A DNA stretch of 64,000 bases from Phycisphaerales bacterium (GTDB lineage Bacteria > Planctomycetota > Phycisphaerae > Phycisphaerales > UBA1924). Below, one piece after another: positions 58,989 to 64,000 of this stretch. The position numbers and the translations under genes were made by a program. The stretch lies in the NCBI GenBank assembly GCA_016699835.1, contig CP064987.1, positions 1,674,001 to 1,738,000 of the forward strand, in the 5' to 3' direction. Below the pieces are notes generated by a model. That model ran no database searches. It was not told the origin of the DNA and saw only the letters and a program-made list of their open reading frames with translations. Each line of letters opens with the position of its first letter. The first letter of the stretch is position 1.

Positions 58989-59564
58989 ATGAGCACCACT
59001 ACAACGGCACGGACACTTCCGACTCGGGATAGCATTCTCGATGCCGCGGAACGACTGTTCTGTACTCGTGGTATCCAGACCGTTGGCGTGGATCTCATCG
59101 TCGCCGAGGCCGGCGTCGCGAAGATGACGCTCTACAAGCACTTTCACTCGAAGGACCTGCTCGCCGCCGAGGTCGTCCGCAAGCGCAGCCAGGCGATGCG
59201 CGACTGGCTGGTGAGCGAGTCGAAGCGACGCGGGCAGGACGCCGCCGGGCAGATCCTGGGCCTCTTTGACGCCCTCGCCGAGTGGTTCGAGAAGAGCGAG
59301 TTCCGCGCCTGCCTCGCGCTCAACACCACGCTCGAGATCGCCGAGCCCGAGCACCCCGCGCGAGTCGAAGCGATGAACCACAAGGTCGCCATGCGGGCGA
59401 TCCTTGAGGACCTCGCGATCCGGGCTGGGGCCGAGCGCCCCAAGGAACTCGGCGACCAACTCCTGATCCTGGTCCACGGCTCGATCGCGTTGGCCGCCGC
59501 GTGGAAGTCCTCCGCCCCGGCCGTACGGGCAAAGCAGGTCGCACGGGTGCTGCTGGACGCGTGA
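58989..59564 (+). CDS. TetR-family transcriptional regulator
   Basis: 191 residues. The N-terminal TetR helix-turn-helix is clear: RDSILDAAERLFCTRGIQTVGV then VDLIVAEAGVAKMTLYKHFHS (recognition helix). The C-terminal ligand domain (FDALAEWFEKSEFRACLALN, LAAAWKSSAPAVRAKQ) fits the TetR_C_33/LmrA-YxaF type. It probably represses an uptake, efflux or detoxification gene that is not obvious here; the neighbour downstream is the UDG-like gene. A TATACT box ends only 6 nt before the ATG, see findings. Confidence 0.88.
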   Translation: MSTTTTARTLPTRDSILDAAERLFCTRGIQTVGVDLIVAEAGVAKMTLYKHFHSKDLLAAEVVRKRSQAMRDWLVSESKRRGQDAAGQILGLFDALAEWFEKSEFRACLALNTTLEIAEPEHPARVEAMNHKVAMRAILEDLAIRAGAERPKELGDQLLILVHGSIALAAAWKSSAPAVRAKQVARVLLDA

Positions 59565-59641
59565 ACCTTTGAGCATTCATACATATCTAGTTTCTTGAGG
59601 ATCCCCTGTATCGAGCTGTGATTCGTGTCGATGCTTGGTGC

Positions 59642-60307
59642 ATGACTCCGAATATTCCAGAGTGGATCCGAACGAAAGAGATCAAAGGGTACAAGAACAT
59701 CTTCGACCACGACATGTGCCCTAGCGAATCACATCTCTTTGGTACTGAAGATCTGTATGGCGACTGGGACGGCCATGTTTTGCTGCTTGCCAAGGACTTT
59801 GGACCTTCATGCCTCATTCACAAACGTCGAGCGGCTTCACAACCGCTCTACGTGCACTCACCGAGCATGAAGACCAACAAGATGCTCAAACGAGCGATTG
59901 AGCCTATCCGATCATCACGATTTTCATGCGATTGTGGATTTCTATATGGCTCAGCTGCAGTTTGCATGCTCCGTGACGATGAGGTGGTGAGCGGCAACCT
60001 TCCCAATCGTTCCGAGGTGATGCGGTTTGGCGCCAAGGTACTCAACGACTTTGTTGTTCCGCACATGCGAAATCTCCAAGTCATCGTGTGCCTTGGTCGT
60101 GATGCATGGGACTGTTGTGCTAAGGCCTTTGGCACAAACGACGATTGGGCTTCGCTGAGAACGCAAGACAGGCCATGGACCGCTACCCGTTCCGGCACAC
60201 GACTGCTTGCGACAAAGCACCCCGCGTTCTCCACGAACAGCATGATGGATCAACTGCGGCACACGATTGCTAGCCTTCTGGCGAATCCGATTTTGGATGC
60301 CGCCTGA
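59642..60307 (+). CDS. Uracil-DNA-glycosylase-superfamily-like protein
   Basis: 221 residues from MTPNIPEWIRTKEIKGYKNI (ATG 59642; a GTG at 59618 is possible). VLLLAKDFGPSCLI resembles the motif A strand of UDG-fold proteins, GNLPNRSEVMRFGAKVLNDF and RNLQVIVCLGRDAWDCC the mid region, and TKHPAFST the His-containing loop. Catalytic Asp/Asn in motif A is Lys-Asp here, so base-excision activity is uncertain. Base composition is lower in GC than neighbours, hinting at transfer. It ends 49 bp before coaD. Confidence 0.55.
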   Translation: MTPNIPEWIRTKEIKGYKNIFDHDMCPSESHLFGTEDLYGDWDGHVLLLAKDFGPSCLIHKRRAASQPLYVHSPSMKTNKMLKRAIEPIRSSRFSCDCGFLYGSAAVCMLRDDEVVSGNLPNRSEVMRFGAKVLNDFVVPHMRNLQVIVCLGRDAWDCCAKAFGTNDDWASLRTQDRPWTATRSGTRLLATKHPAFSTNSMMDQLRHTIASLLANPILDAA

Positions 60308-60356
60308 CCATTGCTCAGTCACGGTTCGCAATCCAGTCGATATACACTTTCCCGCT

Positions 60357-60926
60357 ATGCCTTCTCCCCACCTGGCCGTCTATCCAGGCTCCTTCGACCC
60401 GATGACCTTCGGGCATCTCGACGTCATCGCGCGCGGCAGGCACCTCTTCGATGAACTCATCGTCGCCATCGGACGCAACCCGGGGAAGGACGCCCTCTTC
60501 ACGGCCGAGGAGCGCGTGGAAATGGCCGAGGCCCTCGTCGCCGAGATGGTCAAGAAAGACCCCCACGCCTCGCCCGTCAGCGTGCGCTCGTTCGAAGGCC
60601 TGACCGTCGACTTCGCGCGCGAGGTCAAGGCGACGGCTCTCCTGCGCGGCGTCCGCAACCTCTCCGACCTGCAGTATGAGGTCCAGACCGCGCTCACCAA
60701 CCGCGAGGTCGCGGGGATCGAAACGGCGTTTGTCGTCGCCGGGCAGTCCTTCGCCTACACCTCGTCGAGCCTCATCCGCCAAATCACGGCGATGGGGCGC
60801 GACCTCTCGTCGCTGAAGTCCATGGTCCCGGATCTCGTCGTCAAGGCCCTGGCGAAGAAGAAGGCCGATCGACATCCCATGCTCGAGCGTCTGCGTTCCA
60901 TCGAGGTCGATCGCTCCGACGCCTAG
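60357..60926 (+). CDS. coaD: Pantetheine-phosphate adenylyltransferase
   Basis: Transfers AMP to 4'-phosphopantetheine in coenzyme A synthesis. 189 residues (159-165 typical) with VYPGSFDPMTFGHLDVIARG (the TxGH nucleotidyltransferase motif), RGVRNLSDLQYEVQ and AYTSSSLIRQIT, the family signatures. The extra length is a basic C-terminal tail after LVVKALAKKKA. The start at 60357 (MPSPHLAVYP) was chosen by alignment; an open frame continues to 60267. Confidence 0.95.
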   Translation: MPSPHLAVYPGSFDPMTFGHLDVIARGRHLFDELIVAIGRNPGKDALFTAEERVEMAEALVAEMVKKDPHASPVSVRSFEGLTVDFAREVKATALLRGVRNLSDLQYEVQTALTNREVAGIETAFVVAGQSFAYTSSSLIRQITAMGRDLSSLKSMVPDLVVKALAKKKADRHPMLERLRSIEVDRSDA

Positions 60927-61055
60927 ATCTCTCGTCAAAGGAAAAGGCGCGCCGGGCGCATGGATTGGACGGGAGGGGTGCCACGTCTCGGTTCCACGCA
61001 TCGTGTGCCCGACGCGCCGGGGTGTTCATCGTGCCGCGTTGGCGGCGTGTGATCA

Positions 61056-62288
61056 CTACTTCGACTTCTTCTCGAACGTCAGCCCGCAGCGGGTCGCTTG
61101 CTCACGCATCGCCGCGACGATCACGTCCTTGAGCAGCGAGGGGTCTTTCTCCTCTCGCTCGGCCTGAACCCTGGCGCAGAATTCCGCACGCTCCTTCTGC
61201 AGCGTCGCGATCTCCTTCTGGATCCGCTCGCGCTCCTCGCGCTGCTTGGCGACGTACGCCTTCTTCTCCTCGAGCGTCATCTTCCGCATCGCCTCGGGCA
61301 GGTCCTCGTTCTTCACGTCCTCGAGTTTGATCGTGCCGTCACGCACGCCATCGACGAGATCCCACGTCGAGTTGACGTACAACCCCGAGGCCTTGGACGC
61401 GGCCCGCTGCACGCCGACGCTCGTGCTCGCGGCAGTGTTCATGGTGTCGGCGAGCTCCTGCTGCTGCTTTGCCCATTGCCCCTTGTCGCCGCACGGCAGA
61501 TACGTGTCGTTCATGAGCGTGCTCAGCGACAGAATCCTCGCGTCCTGCGGGGCGTCGATGTGCAACTCCGTCGCGTTCTGGTCGATGTTCGCGAACTTCC
61601 CCTCGCCCAGGCGCGCCCCGTCGAACCAGCCCGAGTTCTGCCCCTCGCTCATGTTGCCGCAGAAGATCGTGTTGATGATGATGCCGCGCTTCACGGCCGT
61701 CGGCACCGACGCCTTGTAGTCCACACCACCCTGCGTGAAGGCCTCGTTCCCCGCGACGACGATCACCTTGAGGTCGTCGGGATTGTCCGACCACGAGAGT
61801 TGGCGCGTCGCCACGTCGATCACGTGCCCGCAGAACTCGCTCCCGCCGTTGGTCGTGAGCGCGAAGAGTTTCGTCGAGACGGCGTCCAGATCATCCGTGA
61901 ATCCGAGCTCCTGGCGGATGAAGCCCGCCTCCGGCGGGAGCGAGTCGTTGCCATACTGGTACAGCGCGATGTTGAGCATCGGTTTCGCGTCGCCCTTCTT
62001 CGCCGTCGCAAACTCGTTCACGATGTTCCACAACTGCGTCTTGGCCTGATTGATGAGGCCGTCCATGCTGTTGCTCGTGTCGAGCAGGAGCGCAATCTGC
62101 ACGATCGGTCGGCGAACCGCCGGCTGGGCGGGCTTCGACTCGACCGGCATGCCCGCGGGCGCACTCGGGGGTACCGGCTCGCTCATCGCCGCAGCCAACC
62201 CGGCGACCATCGCCAACGCGGCACTCACGCCGATCGTCAGTGTCACACCACGCCGTCCCAGAACCGTCGCGTAACCTGTCGTGCCCAT
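61056..62288 (-). CDS. Secreted or membrane-anchored von Willebrand factor A domain protein
   Basis: 410 residues from MGTTGYATVLGRRGVTLTIG, a signal/anchor helix. VQIALLLDTSNSMDGLIN carries the MIDAS DxSxS motif, and the domain continues to about 270 (GIIINTIFCGNM). The last third is a charged coiled coil (KKAYVAKQREERERIQKEIA). The ATG at 62286-62288 is preceded by AAGGAGG, which fixes the start. vWA proteins bind ligands through a divalent cation and often serve surface adhesion or complex assembly; no partner is identifiable. It converges with coaD across a region with an imperfect GC-rich inverted repeat. Confidence 0.85.
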   Translation of the reverse strand: MGTTGYATVLGRRGVTLTIGVSAALAMVAGLAAAMSEPVPPSAPAGMPVESKPAQPAVRRPIVQIALLLDTSNSMDGLINQAKTQLWNIVNEFATAKKGDAKPMLNIALYQYGNDSLPPEAGFIRQELGFTDDLDAVSTKLFALTTNGGSEFCGHVIDVATRQLSWSDNPDDLKVIVVAGNEAFTQGGVDYKASVPTAVKRGIIINTIFCGNMSEGQNSGWFDGARLGEGKFANIDQNATELHIDAPQDARILSLSTLMNDTYLPCGDKGQWAKQQQELADTMNTAASTSVGVQRAASKASGLYVNSTWDLVDGVRDGTIKLEDVKNEDLPEAMRKMTLEEKKAYVAKQREERERIQKEIATLQKERAEFCARVQAEREEKDPSLLKDVIVAAMREQATRCGLTFEKKSK

Positions 62289-62488
62289 GCGAGCCTCCTT
62301 GTGCTTCATCCATCCTGCCGCCCCCACGATCCCCGGCGGCTCTCGACAGGAACCTACGCTGAACTCCCCACCGGGTTTGTCACCCCGGCGCAACCCGGGC
62401 GTTACAAACCAACGACATCGGACTTTTCGGCCCGCTCTAACCCGTCGCCTTCGAGGCCACTCCCCAGGGATTTCACACGGAACTGCCC

Positions 62489-63187
62489 ATGAGCAAGCAA
62501 CTCGACGTGCGCGTCATCTCCATCGGCACTCTCCCGGCCCACCCGCTCTGGGGCGAGCGCCAGCAGGCGCGCACGGGACACTCGACCACCACGCTCATCG
62601 CGGGAGACAACGCGCGCGTGGTCGTCGATCCGGGTCTGCCCGGGGCGGCACTCACCGCGCGACTGAGCGAGCGGGCCGGCCTTGCACCCGAGGACATCAC
62701 CCACGTCTTCCTCACCAGTTTTCGCCCCGACACACGCCGCGGCATCGGAATCTTCTCGCGCGCTACCTGGCTCATCTCCGAGGGTGAGCGCGAGGCCGTC
62801 GGCGTTCCCCTCGCTGCGCGATTGCGCGACCTCGCCGACGATGACCAGGCGGACGAGGCCCTCCGCAAGGTCCTCGCCGAGGACATCGCCGTGCTCCAGC
62901 GCTGCACCCCCGCCGAGGATTCCATCGCGCCCAGCGTCGATCTCTTCCCGCTCCCCGGCGTCTCACCAGGGATGTGTGGCCTGCTCGTCGCGCAGGCGCG
63001 GCACACCACGCTTGTGTGCGGGGACGCCATCCCGACTGTCGAACACCTCGAGCGCGGCATGGTCATGCAAGGGGCCGTGGACCTCGATCGAGCGCGCGAG
63101 AGTTTCAAGGAGGCCGTCGAGATCGCGGACCTGCTCGTGCTCGGGCGCGACAACATGGTGGTGAATCCCACGCGCGGGCCCTGGTGA
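62489..63187 (+). CDS. Metallo-beta-lactamase-fold protein lacking the metal motif
   Basis: 232 residues. Fold landmarks are clear: STTTLIAGDNARVVVDPGLPG (start), DITHVFLTSFRPDTRRGIGI where the family THxHxDH motif should be, LPGVSPGMCGLLVAQAR (usually TPGHTPGH) and TTLVCGDAI (GD). The HxHxDH and TPGH histidines are absent, so the binuclear metal site cannot form in the usual way. It may be a non-catalytic member or one with a changed active site. The neighbours give no clue. Confidence 0.75.
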   Translation: MSKQLDVRVISIGTLPAHPLWGERQQARTGHSTTTLIAGDNARVVVDPGLPGAALTARLSERAGLAPEDITHVFLTSFRPDTRRGIGIFSRATWLISEGEREAVGVPLAARLRDLADDDQADEALRKVLAEDIAVLQRCTPAEDSIAPSVDLFPLPGVSPGMCGLLVAQARHTTLVCGDAIPTVEHLERGMVMQGAVDLDRARESFKEAVEIADLLVLGRDNMVVNPTRGPW

Positions 63188-63223
63188 ACGTGCGCCTGGC
63201 TCGCGACCCTCGCGCACGATAAA

Positions 63224-63246
63224 CCCGCGAGCGTGAGGCTCGCGGG
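63224..63246. terminator. Stem-loop between convergent genes
   Basis: CCCGCGAGC (63224-63232) pairs exactly with GCTCGCGGG (63238-63246), loop 5 nt, followed on the plus strand by CTTGGGGTTTTC and on the minus strand by TTTATC. It fits a bidirectional terminator for the metallo-beta-lactamase-like gene and the gene entering from the right edge. Confidence 0.7.
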
Positions 63247-63310
63247 CTTGGGGTTTTCAACACGGGATCGCGACGGGAGTCTCAAACTCCCGTAATCGCG
63301 AATCGCTCGA

Positions 63311-64000
63311 TCAGTTCACGCCCTTGGTGTACTCCTCGAGCGCCTTCTCGAGGTCCTTCTTCATCGGGCCGTCCTCGGCGTTGGAGATCGCCCGGCGCTG
63401 AGTCTCGATCGCCTTCACCGAGTCGCCCTTGAGGAAGTAGCACCGCGCGAGCGTGTCGAGGATCGCGGCGTCCTTGTCGCCCGTGAACTCGTTGGCCTTC
63501 TGGGCCGCCCGCAGCGCCAGGTCCACGTCACGCTTGCCGATCGTCGCCTCGGGGTCCACGATCGTCCACGCGTACTGGTTCAGTTCCTGCGCGTTCTTCG
63601 AGGCGATCGCCTTGTCGACCAGTTTCGTTCCCGTGGCATAGGCCTCGTCGTACTGCTCCGCCATGAGGAACGCCATGAACTTGCGCGACTCCATCATGCG
63701 GCCCATCACGGGGTAATCCTTCTCGGCCTTGGCCCACGCCTCGGCGCCCGCCTTCGCGTCCGACTGCAGCGTCTGCCCGGCGTTCATGAACGCCTCCTGG
63801 GCGGCCTTGATCTTCCTGGGGCCCTCGACCGGGTCCCACGTCCCGCCCGCGACCTCGGGAAGGACAAAGTCCAACTCCATCGGGTGCCCGATCCACGCGA
63901 TCTTCCCGGAGCCATCGACCAGGAACGCGCTGGGGATCCCGTTGCGCTTCCCGGCCTTCATGTAGGCCTCGTCCATCCCCTTGGCGGCCCCGTCGAACGC
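63311..64000 (-). CDS. Thioredoxin-fold protein with helical C-terminus (partial, cut by window edge)
   Basis: The frame is open to the window edge, so the N-terminal part with any CxxC is missing. The visible piece, GKRNGIPSAFLVDGSGKIAWIGHPM, is the cis-Pro/strand end of a TlpA- or AhpC-type thioredoxin fold. The following 170 residues (MNAGQTLQSDAKAGAEAWAK, then AAILDTLARCYFLKGDSVKAIE) are TPR-like helices. About 230 residues are present. It is probably secreted, as is the thioredoxin-domain protein at 11524, but the signal peptide cannot be seen. Confidence 0.75.
   Translation of the reverse strand, partial: AFDGAAKGMDEAYMKAGKRNGIPSAFLVDGSGKIAWIGHPMELDFVLPEVAGGTWDPVEGPRKIKAAQEAFMNAGQTLQSDAKAGAEAWAKAEKDYPVMGRMMESRKFMAFLMAEQYDEAYATGTKLVDKAIASKNAQELNQYAWTIVDPEATIGKRDVDLALRAAQKANEFTGDKDAAILDTLARCYFLKGDSVKAIETQRRAISNAEDGPMKKDLEKALEEYTKGVN

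Noticed and set aside
61089..62492. A plus-strand gene of about 464 codons
   Set aside because: Antisense to the von Willebrand A protein, which has AAGGAGG before its ATG and the MIDAS motif.

Overview
This 64 kb window is high-GC chromosomal DNA that looks like a planctomycete, most likely from the class Phycisphaerae. Three things suggest this. The EF-Tu has planctomycete-type switch I and G5 segments. A secreted metalloprotease ends in the 'PDGG-x-x-x-DD' repeat known from GC-type dockerin proteins of Phycisphaerales. The nusG-secE-tRNA-rpmG-tuf order and the prepilin and PQQ-propeller proteins also fit. The assignment is inference; no 16S rRNA gene is present.

Layout. Positions 1-3,170 hold a minus-strand translation/export cluster, in transcription order tRNA-Thr, tuf, rpmG, tRNA-Trp, secE and nusG (cut by the window edge). 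Positions 3,371-5,262 encode an ECF sigma factor and its probable membrane anti-sigma partner. From 5,297 to 26,562 come housekeeping and envelope genes: leuS, folC, a frameshifted DinB-like gene, pdxJ, a thioredoxin-domain protein, a large secreted protein, a 2-hydroxyacid dehydrogenase, comEC, a prepilin, a fused Sua5/phosphatase gene overlapping rpiB, and a 1,454-residue PQQ-propeller protein. From 26,594 to 31,000 there is a lower-GC patch in which a unit (lipoprotein gene, dockerin-protein gene, 3' end of a LEA14-like gene) is present twice. The second unit also carries an 18.5-copy octanucleotide repeat at the 5' end of the metalloprotease gene. From 32,023 to 37,284 are Nif3-like, ispE, a ROK kinase and a GT41-type O-glycosyltransferase.

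Positions 37,693-53,848 form a surface-polysaccharide locus: GT2, methyltransferase, GDP-fucose-synthase-like and GDP-mannose-3,5-epimerase-like enzymes, a GT4, a double GT2, a WcaF-like acetyltransferase, four tandem paralogous GT4 enzymes, an O-antigen polymerase/ligase-like membrane protein, and at its end a predicted secreted protein that reads as a bacterial relative of GH56 hyaluronidases. Together these would supply sugar nucleotides, assemble and decorate a repeat unit, polymerise it and possibly trim it outside the cell. The last part (53,871-64,000) holds class II DAHP synthase, a histone-H1-like basic protein, a PHP-glycosyltransferase fusion, a TetR regulator, a UDG-like protein, coaD, a von Willebrand A protein, a metallo-beta-lactamase-fold protein without its metal motif, and a partial thioredoxin-fold protein.

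All calls come from reading the sequence and remembered family knowledge; no database search was run. Two genes (DinB-like and GT2) contain apparent frameshifts, which could be biological or assembly errors.
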